This document shows, piece after piece, positions 7,533 to 16,291 of a DNA stretch of 64,000 bases. This DNA is from Candidatus Rokuibacteriota bacterium (GTDB lineage: Bacteria; Methylomirabilota; Methylomirabilia; Rokubacteriales; CSP1-6): assembly GCA_016866775.1 (NCBI GenBank), contig VGLJ01000005.1, positions 1 through 64,000 on the forward strand. Reading direction: 5' to 3'. The position numbers were made by a program, and so were the translations under genes. Below the pieces are notes generated by a model. It saw nothing but the letters and a program-made list of their open reading frames with translations, did not search any database and was not told the DNA's origin. The first letter of the stretch is position 1, and each line of letters opens with the position of its first letter.

Positions 7533-8783
7533 CTACGCGCGCACCGCGCGTGCCGACGCCCGCGCGCGCGGCAACGTCCACGCGCACACGGTCGCGATGA
7601 GCCCGCCGGCGCCGAGCGCGACGAACGCCCAGCCCCACTCGCTCGCCGTCGCGCGCGCCGGATTCGTGGCGTCGAGGATCGCGCCGAACGTCAGCGGCGC
7701 GATCGCCCCGGCACCGAAGCCGAGGAGCGAGCGGATCGCGAGGGCTGAGCCGAGATACGTCGCCGGCACCGCTTCGGTCATCGCCGTCGAGAGCACCGGC
7801 GAGTCGCCGATGGCCGTGAACGCGTAGATCGCGCCGACGATCAGCACGAGGGCCGCGGGCGCCGCGACGAGCCACCCGAACGTGAACGAGCACGCGGCGG
7901 CGATCGCGGCGCAGCCGATGAGAACCGCGCGGCGCCCGAGCCGATCCGAGAGGCGTCCCATCGACGACGACGCCACGAGACCGACGAGGTGGAACGCCGC
8001 CGCGGCGTACGCGCCGAGCTGCGTCGCCTCGAGCGCCTGCGAGCCCGACAACACCAGGGTGGCCGCGATGAAGGCTGGCACCCACGCCCACATGCCGAGC
8101 AGCTCCCAGCTGTGCGCGGTGTAGCCGGCCATCAGCAGCATCGCGTGACGGTTCGTCAGCACGTCGCCCCCGAAGCCGCGCGTGGCGCTGCGCGCGTGCA
8201 CGACGTTCGGTGTGTCGCGCAGCGCCGCGATCGCGATGACGGCGCCGACGACGCAGCCTGCGGACGTCACGATGAACGCGGCCGGATACCCGCCGAACGG
8301 CAGCATGAGGCCGGTCACCGCGAGCGACAGCGCGTAGCCGAGCGACAGCGCCGCGATCAGCCACCCGACCGCGGTGCCGCGGCGCTCCGGCGGATAGCGA
8401 TCGGCGAAGAGCATGATCAGCGTCGTGTACGTCCCGCCTTGCGCCATCGACGCCAGGGTGTGCAGGACGATGGCCGACGCGTACGAGCGCGCGAACAGCG
8501 CGAACGCGATCGCGGCGACGCCGCTCACGACGCTCGACACGACGAACACGCGCCGCGCGCCGACGCGATCGGCGAGCCACGACAGCGCGAGGAGCGAGAC
8601 GGCGTAGCCGAGCTGCGAGCTCGTCGAAATCGAGCCGGCGGCGGTCGCGGACATCGACCACTCGGTGCGGAGCAGCGGCAGCGCGCCCGCGTAGCTCATC
8701 GCGGGCAGCATCATCAGCGCGCGCGCGAGGCACAGTCGAACGAGCCACCCGTCGCGGAGCAGGGAGTTGGGGGCGGGTGACAC
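7533..8783 (-). CDS. MFS transporter
   Basis: A 416-aa integral membrane protein with about 12 hydrophobic segments. The MFS loop motif appears after TM2 as LADRVGARRVFV and again in the second half as RLSDRLGRRAVLIG. The substrate is not apparent. The GTG at 8783 is preferred over an upstream ATG at 8936, because the first 51 codons would lie inside acsA and a -10-like TATTCT (8791-8796) sits 7 nt before this GTG. It is divergent from acsA. It shares wording in TM7-8 (HSWELLGMWAWVPAFIA) with the MFS gene at 20236, so the two are paralogues. Confidence 0.8.
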   Translation of the reverse strand: MSPAPNSLLRDGWLVRLCLARALMMLPAMSYAGALPLLRTEWSMSATAAGSISTSSQLGYAVSLLALSWLADRVGARRVFVVSSVVSGVAAIAFALFARSYASAIVLHTLASMAQGGTYTTLIMLFADRYPPERRGTAVGWLIAALSLGYALSLAVTGLMLPFGGYPAAFIVTSAGCVVGAVIAIAALRDTPNVVHARSATRGFGGDVLTNRHAMLLMAGYTAHSWELLGMWAWVPAFIAATLVLSGSQALEATQLGAYAAAAFHLVGLVASSSMGRLSDRLGRRAVLIGCAAIAAACSFTFGWLVAAPAALVLIVGAIYAFTAIGDSPVLSTAMTEAVPATYLGSALAIRSLLGFGAGAIAPLTFGAILDATNPARATASEWGWAFVALGAGGLIATVCAWTLPRARASARAVRA

Positions 8784-8853
8784 GTGGCATAGAATACGGC
8801 CGCGACGGGCCGAGCGGCCCGCGTGAACCATACGCACACGCCGAGGTGTCTTC
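8784..8853. promoter_or_regulatory. Divergent promoter region MFS/acsA
   Basis: Plus-strand TAGAAT at 8790-8795 is a -10 candidate for acsA with a leader of about 50 nt. The overlapping minus-strand TATTCT (8791-8796) lies 7 nt before the MFS GTG. No clear -35 boxes are visible. Confidence 0.45.
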
Positions 8854-10800
8854 ATGGCCAAAGCCGGACAGACCGAGCCGATCGAGGCGCTGCTCAAGGA
8901 AGGGCGAAAGTTTCCGCCGTCGAAAGACTTCGTCAAGCAGGCTCAGGTCAAGTCCGCGTCGATCTACAAGGACGCCGGTGGCGATCTCGTCCGCTTCTGG
9001 GAGAAGCAGGCGAAGCGGCTCCGCTGGATGAGGCCGTGGAAGAAGGCGCTCGAGTGGAAGCTGCCGTACGCGAAGTGGTTCGTCGGTGGCAAACTGAACG
9101 TCTCCGACAACTGCCTCGATCGGCACGTCGAGGGCCCGCACAAGAACAAGGCCGCCTTCATCTGGGAAGGCGAGCCCGGCGACAGCCGCGTGCTCACGTA
9201 TCGCGACCTCTGGCGCGAGGTCAACCGCTTCGCCTCCGCGCTCAGCAAGCACGGCGTGAAGAAGGGCGATGCCGTCACCATCTACATGCCGATGATTCCC
9301 GAGTTGCCGATCGCGATGCTGGCGTGCGCCCGGATCGGCGCGCCGCACAGCGTCGTCTTCGGCGGCTTCTCGCCGGAGTCGCTCAGCGACCGGATCAACG
9401 ACTGCAAGTCACGGATCGTGATCACCTCCGACGGCGGGTATCGCCGCGGCGGCACCGTGCCGCTGAAGAAGAACACCGACGGGGCACTGAAAGCGTGCAG
9501 CTTCGTGTCGACCGTCATCGTCTACAGGCGGACGGGACAGGAGATCGCGTGGCAGGACGGGCGCGACGTCTGGTGGCACGACTTCATCAAGACCGGCGAC
9601 GCCTACATCAAGCCCGAGCCGATGGACGCCGAGGACATGCTGTACCTCCTCTACACGTCCGGCTCGACCGGCAAGCCGAAGGGCATCATCCACACGACCG
9701 GCGGCTACCTGACCGGGATCACCGCGACCCACCGGATGATCTTCGACCTCCGCGAAGACGACGTGTACTGGTGCACGGCGGACATCGGATGGGTGACCGG
9801 TCACTCGTACATCGTGTACGGCCCGCTCGCCAACGGCGCGACGAGCGTGATGTACGAAGGGACGCCCGACTATCCGGACAAGGATCGCTTCTGGCGCATC
9901 GTCGAGAAGTACGGCGTCACGATCCTCTATACCGCCCCGACGGCGATCCGGACGTTCGTGCGCTGGGGCGAACAGTTCCCGAACCGGTGCGATCTCTCGT
10001 CACTCCGGCTGCTCGGCACTGTCGGCGAGCCGATCAACCCCGAGGCGTGGGTCTGGTACTGGCAGGTGATCGGCAGGCGCAAGTGCCCGATCGTCGACAC
10101 GTGGTGGCAGACCGAGACCGGACAGATCCTCATCACGCCGCTGCCCGGGATCACCGTCGCGAAGCCCGGCTCGGCGACGAGGCCGTTCCCCGGCGTCAGC
10201 GCGGATGTCGTCAACGACAAGGGCGAGTCCGTGGACGCCGGCTATCTCGTCCTCAAGAAGCCGTGGCCGGCCATGTTGCGCGGCATCTACGGCGATCCCG
10301 AGCGCTTCGTGAAGCAGTACTGGAGCCAGGTGCCCGGCGTGTACTTCACCGGCGACGGCGCCAAGCGCGACGAGGACGGCTACTTCTGGTTGCTGGGCCG
10401 CATCGACGACGTGATGAACATCTCCGGCCATCGGGTGTCGACGATGGAGGTCGAGTCCGCGCTCGTCGATCACCCGGCTGTCGCCGAGGCCGCGGTCATC
10501 GGCCGCACGCACGACATCAAGGGCCAGGCGATCGCCGCGTTCGTGACGATCAAGAGCAGTGTCACCGCGACGGATCCACTGAAGGACGAGATCAAGGCGC
10601 ACGTCGCGAAGAAGATCGGCGCGCTCGCGCGTCCCGACGACGTGATCTACGCCGCGGAGCTGCCGAAGACCCGCAGCGGCAAGATCATGCGTCGGCTCTT
10701 GCGTGACGTCGCCGAGGGACGTGCCCTCGGCGACACCACCACGCTGGCCGATCCGGCCGTGGTCGCGGACCTGAAGCAGAAGTACGAGGATGCCGAGTAG
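8854..10800 (+). CDS. acsA: Acetyl-CoA synthetase (AMP-forming)
   Basis: A 648-aa adenylate-forming enzyme that activates acetate (or another short acyl acid) to acyl-CoA in the cytoplasm. Motifs in order: P-loop [12 protein letters not shown] near residues 267-278, WWQTETG near 425, the hinge region [18 protein letters not shown] near 510-526, and the catalytic lysine in [13 protein letters not shown] near 608-619, the site that Pat-type acetyltransferases can modify. Length is typical of Acs. It is transcribed divergently from an MFS transporter that might import the acid; this link is inference. Propionyl-CoA synthetase is the main alternative. Confidence 0.9.
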   Translation: MAKAGQTEPIEALLKEGRKFPPSKDFVKQAQVKSASIYKDAGGDLVRFWEKQAKRLRWMRPWKKALEWKLPYAKWFVGGKLNVSDNCLDRHVEGPHKNKAAFIWEGEPGDSRVLTYRDLWREVNRFASALSKHGVKKGDAVTIYMPMIPELPIAMLACARIGAPHSVVFGGFSPESLSDRINDCKSRIVITSDGGYRRGGTVPLKKNTDGALKACSFVSTVIVYRRTGQEIAWQDGRDVWWHDFIKTGDAYIKPEPMDAEDMLYLLYTSGSTGKPKGIIHTTGGYLTGITATHRMIFDLREDDVYWCTADIGWVTGHSYIVYGPLANGATSVMYEGTPDYPDKDRFWRIVEKYGVTILYTAPTAIRTFVRWGEQFPNRCDLSSLRLLGTVGEPINPEAWVWYWQVIGRRKCPIVDTWWQTETGQILITPLPGITVAKPGSATRPFPGVSADVVNDKGESVDAGYLVLKKPWPAMLRGIYGDPERFVKQYWSQVPGVYFTGDGAKRDEDGYFWLLGRIDDVMNISGHRVSTMEVESALVDHPAVAEAAVIGRTHDIKGQAIAAFVTIKSSVTATDPLKDEIKAHVAKKIGALARPDDVIYAAELPKTRSGKIMRRLLRDVAEGRALGDTTTLADPAVVADLKQKYEDAE

Positions 10801-10803
10801 GCG

Positions 10804-10986
10804 CTAGGCCACGCGGCGCACCGCATCGGGCCTCACCTCGACGCGGTCGTCGATCTCGAACTCGCCGCCCATGCGCGACGCCTCGTCGCGCACGATGCGG
10901 AGCGCTGCATCGCGGACGGCCGGCGAGGGCGCCTGCCCGGTCATCTCGATCGTCATCGGCGCGCCGCGGCGCATCCCCGCGTGCAC
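10804..10986 (-). CDS. Small BON-domain-like protein or remnant
   Basis: A 60-aa open frame. The stretch MTIEMTGQAPSPAVRDAALR followed by IVRDEASRMGGEFEIDDRV resembles one BON domain, a small lipid- or ligand-binding module of periplasmic proteins. In-frame coding-like sequence (LREQDFFGLAITPTV) continues upstream of the first ATG to about 11045, where it overlaps the next gene, so the real start is unclear and the gene may be N-terminally truncated. It lies directly downstream of the small membrane gene at 11036. Confidence 0.35.
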   Translation of the reverse strand: MHAGMRRGAPMTIEMTGQAPSPAVRDAALRIVRDEASRMGGEFEIDDRVEVRPDAVRRVA

Positions 10987-11035
10987 CGTCGGCGTGATCG
11001 CCAGGCCGAAGAAGTCCTGCTCGCGCAGCAGCGCG

Positions 11036-11293
11036 TCAAGAGATCTGCGACTGCAGGTGAACCGCGTCCGCTTCGCGCTTGCGCCGGTAGTCCCAGAGCT
11101 TCACGCCGATGCCGACGAGCAGGAGCATCGCGCCCATCAGCGCGAGCGCGATCAGGATCCCGCTGTTGTCCCCCGCGGGCGCGGCGGACGCCGGCGGCGA
11201 GATCGGCGTGGCGGGCGGTCTGGCCTGCGCGGCGGCGTCTTGGACCCACGTGGCGACCGCGAACAGCCCCGACACCATGACGGCTGGTTTCAT
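11036..11293 (-). CDS. Small secreted/membrane protein, unknown function
   Basis: An 85-aa protein with an N-terminal hydrophobic signal-like segment (KPAVMVSGLFAVATWVQDA), a Pro/Ala-rich linker, one membrane helix (ILIALALMGAMLLLVGIGV) and a short basic tail. A strong AGGAGGT ribosome site (11301-11307 on the minus strand) sits 7 nt before the ATG and fixes the start. I do not recognise a family. It could be a small regulatory or assembly membrane protein. Confidence 0.6.
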   Translation of the reverse strand: MKPAVMVSGLFAVATWVQDAAAQARPPATPISPPASAAPAGDNSGILIALALMGAMLLLVGIGVKLWDYRRKREADAVHLQSQIS

Positions 11294-11413
11294 GGCGCGT
11301 ACCTCCTGTTCCGGACAGCCGAGGCAACCCGGGTGCCGTGGAACGACGCGCGGTCCGTCCGCGAGGTACAAACGACACGCGCCACGACATCGCGGGTCTA
11401 CGAGGAGGCGGAG

Positions 11414-11779
11414 ATGGAGCGAGTGTTCGTCGGGCTCGGGGCTGTGGCGGGATTGACCGCGGTCGCGCTCGGCGCGTTCGCCGCGCACGGCCTCAAGGGA
11501 AAGCTGCCGCCGGATCTCTTCGACGTCTTCGAGGTCGGCGCGCGGTACCACATGTACCACGCGCTCGCGCTGCTCGCGGTCGCGTGGGCCACCACGCGGT
11601 GGCCCGGCGGCGCCACGACGGCCGCCGGCTGGTTCTTCGTCGCGGGCATCGTGCTCTTCTCGGGCAGCCTCTACGCGCTCGCGGTCACCGGCATTCGCCC
11701 GCTCGGCGCGATCACGCCGCTCGGCGGCGTGTGCTTCCTCGTGGGCTGGAGCTTGCTCGTCTGGGCGGTGTGGCGCTGA
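11414..11779 (+). CDS. DUF423 family membrane protein
   Basis: A 121-aa protein with four hydrophobic segments. The family signature is clear: LGAFAAHGLKGKL near the N-terminus, then RYHMYHALALLAVAW and the C-terminal GIRPLGAITPLGGVCFLVGW. These are inner-membrane proteins of unknown biochemical role. A good ribosome site (GAGGAGG) precedes the ATG. Its stop overlaps the GTG start of the next gene (RibD-like) by 10 nt, so the two are probably translated together. Confidence 0.88.
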   Translation: MERVFVGLGAVAGLTAVALGAFAAHGLKGKLPPDLFDVFEVGARYHMYHALALLAVAWATTRWPGGATTAAGWFFVAGIVLFSGSLYALAVTGIRPLGAITPLGGVCFLVGWSLLVWAVWR

Positions 11780-12624
11780 TTCACTGGCATCACAACGCGG
11801 AGACGCGCTACCCGTTCGGCGAGCGGTCGCCTGATCCGGACAGGTTCGAGCCGATCGGCTTTCCGGCGCCGTGGCCCGATCGCCCGTGGATCTTCGGCGT
11901 GATGGTCGCCTCGGCGAACGACGTCGTCGCGTGGAAGCGCGCGGGACCGGACGACGATCCCGTGCGCGCCGTGCTCGGCGGCGACGACACGCGTCCCGAG
12001 CGCATCGCCGATCGTCGCCACATGCGCCACCTCCGCTGCTTCGGCGACGTCGGGATCGGCGCGCAGACGCTCCGCGCGCAGCCGGACCTCGTCCAGACAC
12101 CGCAGGAGCCGGGCGAAGAGCCCGTGCCGGAGCTCTACGACTTCCGGCTCGCGCACGGGTTGCCGTATCACCCGCGCGCCGTCATTTACTCGCTCTTCGG
12201 CCGTCTCGACGTCGCGCATCCCGTCTTCAACACGCCCGGCCTGGACGTGATGGTGGTCGGCACGCCGGTCGCGGAGGCGACGCTCACCGCGCGCGGCGCG
12301 CGCGAGAAGGGCGTCGCGTTCGTCACCGAGCACGTGATCGATCCGGAAGCGCTGCGCCGCGCGCACGCGCGGCTCTTCGCGGATCACGGCGTGCGTTACC
12401 TCGCGTGCGAGGGCGGCGAGACGATCCTGCGCGCGCTCCACGCGGCCGGCGTTCTCGACGAGGTCTTCGTGACCGTGACCGACGCGGTCATCGACGAGTC
12501 GGCGCACGAGGACGTCCTGAGGATCGTGGACTTCGACGCGGACGGCGCTCAGCTCGTGGCGGAAGGTGCGACGAGCCCGGACAGCGCCTGGCGTTTTCGC
12601 CGCTGGCGGTTCAACGCGCGATGA
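11770..12624 (+). CDS. RibD C-terminal domain reductase-like protein
   Basis: A 284-aa cytoplasmic protein of the dihydrofolate-reductase-like RibD C-domain group. Visible features are PWIFGVMVASANDVVAW near residue 38, HMRHLRCFGDVGIGAQTLR, a strand-rich core LDVMVVGTPVAEATL, and the nucleotide-binding region RYLACEGGETILRALHAAGV near 215-234. There is no deaminase domain, so it is not a full RibD; stand-alone members have unknown substrates. The GTG at 11770 overlaps the DUF423 gene. A strong hairpin follows 9 bp after the stop. Confidence 0.75.
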   Translation: MALIHWHHNAETRYPFGERSPDPDRFEPIGFPAPWPDRPWIFGVMVASANDVVAWKRAGPDDDPVRAVLGGDDTRPERIADRRHMRHLRCFGDVGIGAQTLRAQPDLVQTPQEPGEEPVPELYDFRLAHGLPYHPRAVIYSLFGRLDVAHPVFNTPGLDVMVVGTPVAEATLTARGAREKGVAFVTEHVIDPEALRRAHARLFADHGVRYLACEGGETILRALHAAGVLDEVFVTVTDAVIDESAHEDVLRIVDFDADGAQLVAEGATSPDSAWRFRRWRFNAR

Positions 12625-12632
12625 CAGGGGGG

Positions 12633-12660
12633 TGGGGGGAGCGCCGAGACGCTCCCCCCA
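12633..12660. terminator. Bidirectional hairpin between convergent genes
   Basis: An 11-bp perfect stem (12633-12643 with 12650-12660) with a 6-nt loop lies between the RibD-like stop (12624) and the end of the peptide-binding-protein gene (12683). It has no T-run. The run GGGGGGTGGGGGGAGCG and the CCCCCCAT end also resemble hairpin 2 of the dispersed repeat, so it may be half of such an element acting as a terminator. Confidence 0.6.
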
Positions 12661-12682
12661 TGTGCATCACGCTGGCCGGGTC

Positions 12683-14416
12683 TTAGGCTTTCTCCACCAC
12701 GTAGAGCTTCGTCAGCATGTCCATGTAGATGTTGCCGTCGACCAGCTGCTCGCCCGCCTTGTTCCTCTCGAAGCCCTTCACCTTCGCCTTCGCCGCGGCG
12801 TAGCGCGCGACCCACGCGATCGGCACGTAGCCGACGTCGGTCTGCATGATCTCCTCGGCCTTCGCGTAGTGCTCCATGCGCTTCTTCGCGTCGCGCGTGT
12901 CGCGCCCGGCCTCGAGCTCCTTGTCGAAGGCGTCGTTGACCCACGCCTGCCGCTTGCCCGTCGTCTTCTTGCCGTAGAAGGTGTCGAAGTACTCGTTGTG
13001 CGGGTCCGGGTAGTCCATGAACCAGCGGATCCACACGAACTGGAGGTCCTGCTTCCACAGCCGCTCGCGGAACACGCGCGGCTCCAGCACTTCCAGGTCC
13101 GTCTTCATGTTGAGGTGCTCGAGCAGCACGGCCTGGACGGCCTCGGCGAGCTGCCGGGAGCCGAGCGCCTCGTCGCGCATCGAGAGGACGATCCTCGGCC
13201 AGTTCTTGCCGCCCTCGAACGGCGTGCCCTTGAGGTGCGCGATGGCGGCCTTCGGGTCGAACTTCTGGATCGCGCGGATCTTCGGGGTGTCGACCGCGCC
13301 CGGGAACCCCGGCGGGATCATCGAGTGCGCGGGGAACGCGAAGCCCTGCGACACCTTCACGACGTTCTCGCGGTCGACGGCCTGCGACACCGCCCGCCGC
13401 ACCTTGATGTTGTCGAACGGCGGCTTCGTCACCTGCGGCAGCAGGTACCACGTGCCCGGGAACGGATAGCGGAACACTTCCTTGCTCGCGGCCCCGCTCT
13501 GCAGCCGGCGCAGGTCGCCCGACTGGAGCGCCGTGACGTCGAGCTCGTTGTTCTCGTACGGCAGCGCGCCCGACGCCACGGGGATGATCGGGATCACGAT
13601 GCGCTCGAGCGTCACGTCCTTCGCGCCGAAGAAGTGCGGGTTCTTCCTGAGCACCATCTCCTTGCCGTGGTCCCACTTCTCGAGCGTGAACGGTCCGTTG
13701 CACACGAGGTTGCCGGCTTCCGTCCACTTGTCCTTGTACTTCTCGACGGACGGCTGGTGCGCGGGCAGCGCCGCCAGGTACGCGGCGAGCACGGCGAAGT
13801 AGCCGCGCGGTCCCTCCAGCGTCACTTCCAGCGTCCAGTCGCCCTTGGCCTTCACGCCGACGTCGCCGGCGTTCGACATCTGCTTCTTGTTGAACGCTTC
13901 ACCGTTCTTGATGTCGTAGAGGAACGACGCGTACGGCGCGGCCGTCGCGGGATCGAGCTGGCGCTTGAACGCCCACTCGAACGCGTGCGCCGTGCACGCG
14001 GTGCCGTCCGACCAGCGCGAGTCCTTGCGGATCTCGAACGTCCACACCGAGCCGTCCTTGTTCGCGCTGACCTTGCTCGCCACGTACGGCACGGCCTGGA
14101 AGTCGGCCGTGAACTTCATGAGGCCGGCCCACAGCGCCGGCACGCCCGAGCAGTACAGGTCCTTGTTGTAGTCGTGGCTGGACGGATCGCTCTGCCACCA
14201 GCCGCCGCCGCCGATGCGGATGATCTGGTCCTTGGCGAGCTTCTCGCCGGCGGCGAGCTTCGGCGCCGCGGCGGCCGGCGTCGCGTTGAAGCCGAGCGCG
14301 CCCATCGCCGCGAAGCCGCCGGCGATCTGGAGGAACGCGCGGCGGCCGAGACCGGCCGAGGCGAGACGCTGCTCGAGCAGCGCCATCTGCTGGTCCGAGA
14401 TCGGGGGTCGATTCAT
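12683..14416 (-). CDS. ABC transporter peptide-type substrate-binding protein
   Basis: A 577-aa family-5 (OppA/DppA-like) extracytoplasmic binding protein. The N-terminus has a twin-arginine-like signal, GRRAFLQIAGGFAAMGALGF, followed by an Ala-rich cleavage region, so export is probably by Tat. The mature part holds family features: GLMKFTADFQAVPYVASKV, FEIRKDSRWSDGTACTAHAF, and VRRAVSQAVDRENVV. The likely ligand is an oligopeptide or similar large solute. It is the first-listed partner of two permease genes transcribed just before it on the minus strand. No ATPase gene is adjacent. Confidence 0.88.
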   Translation of the reverse strand: MNRPPISDQQMALLEQRLASAGLGRRAFLQIAGGFAAMGALGFNATPAAAAPKLAAGEKLAKDQIIRIGGGGWWQSDPSSHDYNKDLYCSGVPALWAGLMKFTADFQAVPYVASKVSANKDGSVWTFEIRKDSRWSDGTACTAHAFEWAFKRQLDPATAAPYASFLYDIKNGEAFNKKQMSNAGDVGVKAKGDWTLEVTLEGPRGYFAVLAAYLAALPAHQPSVEKYKDKWTEAGNLVCNGPFTLEKWDHGKEMVLRKNPHFFGAKDVTLERIVIPIIPVASGALPYENNELDVTALQSGDLRRLQSGAASKEVFRYPFPGTWYLLPQVTKPPFDNIKVRRAVSQAVDRENVVKVSQGFAFPAHSMIPPGFPGAVDTPKIRAIQKFDPKAAIAHLKGTPFEGGKNWPRIVLSMRDEALGSRQLAEAVQAVLLEHLNMKTDLEVLEPRVFRERLWKQDLQFVWIRWFMDYPDPHNEYFDTFYGKKTTGKRQAWVNDAFDKELEAGRDTRDAKKRMEHYAKAEEIMQTDVGYVPIAWVARYAAAKAKVKGFERNKAGEQLVDGNIYMDMLTKLYVVEKA

Positions 14417-14434
14417 GACGGCCTCCTCATGAGC

Positions 14435-15337
14435 TCAGTTCTGCTTGGGATCGAGCGCGTCGCGCACGCCGTCGCCGAAGAACGTGAAGGCGAGCATCGT
14501 GACGGCGATCGCGATGGACGGGAAGACGCACAGGTGCCAGTACGAGCGCAGGTACTGCTGCCCCTCGCCCACCATCTGGCCCCAGGATGGCGTGGGAGGA
14601 TTGATGCCGACGCCGATGAACGACAGCGCGGCCTCGGTGAAGATCGCTTCCGGAATGCCGAAGGTCACGACGACGACGATCGGGGTGAGCGCGTTCGGCA
14701 GGACGTGACGGCCGAGCAGGCGCGTGAAGCCCGCGCCGATCGCGCGCGCGCCGTCCACGAACTCCTTCTCCTTGATCGCCAGCACCTGCGCGCGGGTCTG
14801 GCGCGCGATGCCGACCCAGCCCGTGAGCCCGATCGCGATGAAGATGTTCATGAGGCCGGCGCCGAGCATCGACATCACGAGGATGACGAAGAGGAGCCGG
14901 GGGAACGCGTACATCACGTCGATGAAGCGGGTGAGGAGCAGGTCGGTGCGGCCGCCGACGTAGCCCGAGAGCGCGCCGATCGGCACGCCGATCGAGACCA
15001 CGATGATCTGCGCGCCGAGCCCGACCAGCATCGACACGCGCGCGCCGTAGATCATGCGCGAGAGAAGATCGCGTCCGATGAGGTCGGTGCCGAGCGGATA
15101 GTCGCGCGACGGCCCCTCGTTGAGCCGGCTGAAGTTCGTCTTGGTGTACGGGTACGGCGCGAGCACGTCGGCGAAGATCGCGAGCAGCGCGAGGAAGAGC
15201 ACCACGAGGAGGCCCGCCATCGCCAGGCGGTTGCGGCGCAGGCGCCGCAGGGCATCGCGCGTGAGGCTCGTGCCCTTCTCTCGCGGCGCGGCGCCGAGCC
15301 GGACAGCGGACGCCGCGGTGGGTGACACCGACGCCAT
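14435..15337 (-). CDS. ABC transporter permease, DppC/OppC type
   Basis: A 300-aa inner-membrane permease with six hydrophobic segments after a cytoplasmic N-tail. The N-terminal OppC-type helix is AMAGLLVVLFLALLAIFADV, then YPLGTDLIGRDLLSRMIYGA, and the coupling-loop motif REFVxGARA appears as KEFVDGARAIGAG, which contacts the ATPase. The ATG at 15337 lies 2 nt after the stop of the upstream permease, so the two are co-translated. It transports the ligand of the binding protein encoded downstream. Confidence 0.9.
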   Translation of the reverse strand: MASVSPTAASAVRLGAAPREKGTSLTRDALRRLRRNRLAMAGLLVVLFLALLAIFADVLAPYPYTKTNFSRLNEGPSRDYPLGTDLIGRDLLSRMIYGARVSMLVGLGAQIIVVSIGVPIGALSGYVGGRTDLLLTRFIDVMYAFPRLLFVILVMSMLGAGLMNIFIAIGLTGWVGIARQTRAQVLAIKEKEFVDGARAIGAGFTRLLGRHVLPNALTPIVVVVTFGIPEAIFTEAALSFIGVGINPPTPSWGQMVGEGQQYLRSYWHLCVFPSIAIAVTMLAFTFFGDGVRDALDPKQN

Positions 15338-15339
15338 GC

Positions 15340-16266
15340 TCAGTACCGGATCCGCGGATCGATGAAGCCGTAGGCGAGGTCGACGACGAGGTTCATCAGC
15401 GCGAGGAAGGCGCCGTAGGTGAGGACGACCGCCATGATCATCGGGTAGTCGCGGCCGGTCATCGATTCGACGAAGAACTTGCCCATCCCCGGCACGCGAA
15501 AGATCGCCTCGACGAAGAACGAGCCGGTGCCGACGGCGGCGAACATCGGGCCGAGGAGCGTGACGATGGGGATGAACGCGTTCTTCAGCGCGTGCCGGAA
15601 GATGACCGCGCGCTCGCCCAGGCCCTTCGCGCGCGCGGTGCGCGTGTAGTCCGCGCGGATGACCTCGAGCATGCTCGCCCGCGTGAAGCGCGCGACGACG
15701 CCCATGGGCCCCAGCGCGAGCGTCACGGTCGGCAGCACCCAGTTGCGCCAGTGGCCCCAGCCGCCCGTCGGGAACAGCGGGATCACGAACGAGAACAGGA
15801 TGATGAGGAAGACCGCGAGCACGAAGTTCGGGACGGCGACGCCGACCGTGGCGAGGCTCACCGACACGTAGTCCCACCCGCGATTCTGGTACGTGGCGGC
15901 GAGGATGCCGAACGTCAGCCCGCCCACCACCGCGAGCGCGAAGGCCATGGTGCCGAGGAAGAGCGAGATGGGGAACGTGGTCACGATGATCTCGGCGACC
16001 GTGCGCGACTTGTAGACGAACGAGTTGCCGAAGTCGAAGCGCAGCGCCTTCCACAGGAAGATGCCGAACTGGTGATAGAGCGGCTTGTCGAGGCCGTAGT
16101 GCTCCGCGAGGTTCTTCTGCGCCTCCGGCGACAGCGGATTCGCGCCCTCGGCGACCGGATCCAGGGGGCTGCCGGGCGTGGCGTGCATGATCGTGAACGT
16201 CACGAGCGCCATGGCGAGGAGGGTCGGGACCAGCCACAGAAGGCGCCGGATCGCGTAATGCAACAT
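15340..16266 (-). CDS. ABC transporter permease, DppB/OppB type
   Basis: A 308-aa membrane protein. Typical OppB features: the N-terminal helix YAIRRLLWLVPTLLAMALV, the extracytoplasmic DPLSPEA-like loop, and the coupling-loop stretch RADYTRTARAKGLGE. It is the promoter-proximal gene of a binding protein/permease operon. A minus-strand -10 candidate TATACT (16277-16282) lies 10 nt before its ATG, so the transcript should have almost no leader. No dppD/dppF ATPase genes are present on this strand here, so the ATPases must be encoded elsewhere. Confidence 0.9.
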   Translation of the reverse strand: MLHYAIRRLLWLVPTLLAMALVTFTIMHATPGSPLDPVAEGANPLSPEAQKNLAEHYGLDKPLYHQFGIFLWKALRFDFGNSFVYKSRTVAEIIVTTFPISLFLGTMAFALAVVGGLTFGILAATYQNRGWDYVSVSLATVGVAVPNFVLAVFLIILFSFVIPLFPTGGWGHWRNWVLPTVTLALGPMGVVARFTRASMLEVIRADYTRTARAKGLGERAVIFRHALKNAFIPIVTLLGPMFAAVGTGSFFVEAIFRVPGMGKFFVESMTGRDYPMIMAVVLTYGAFLALMNLVVDLAYGFIDPRIRY

Positions 16267-16291
16267 GAGTCCGGGTAGTATACGAGACTCC
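16267..16291. promoter_or_regulatory. Overlapping divergent promoters, dppB / CoA-transferase
   Basis: Only 25 bp separate the two start codons. The minus-strand TATACT (16277-16282) and plus-strand TAGTAT (16276-16281) occupy nearly the same bases and each lies 10 nt from its own start codon. Both -35 regions must lie inside the opposite gene. Simultaneous occupancy by two polymerases looks impossible. Confidence 0.55.
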
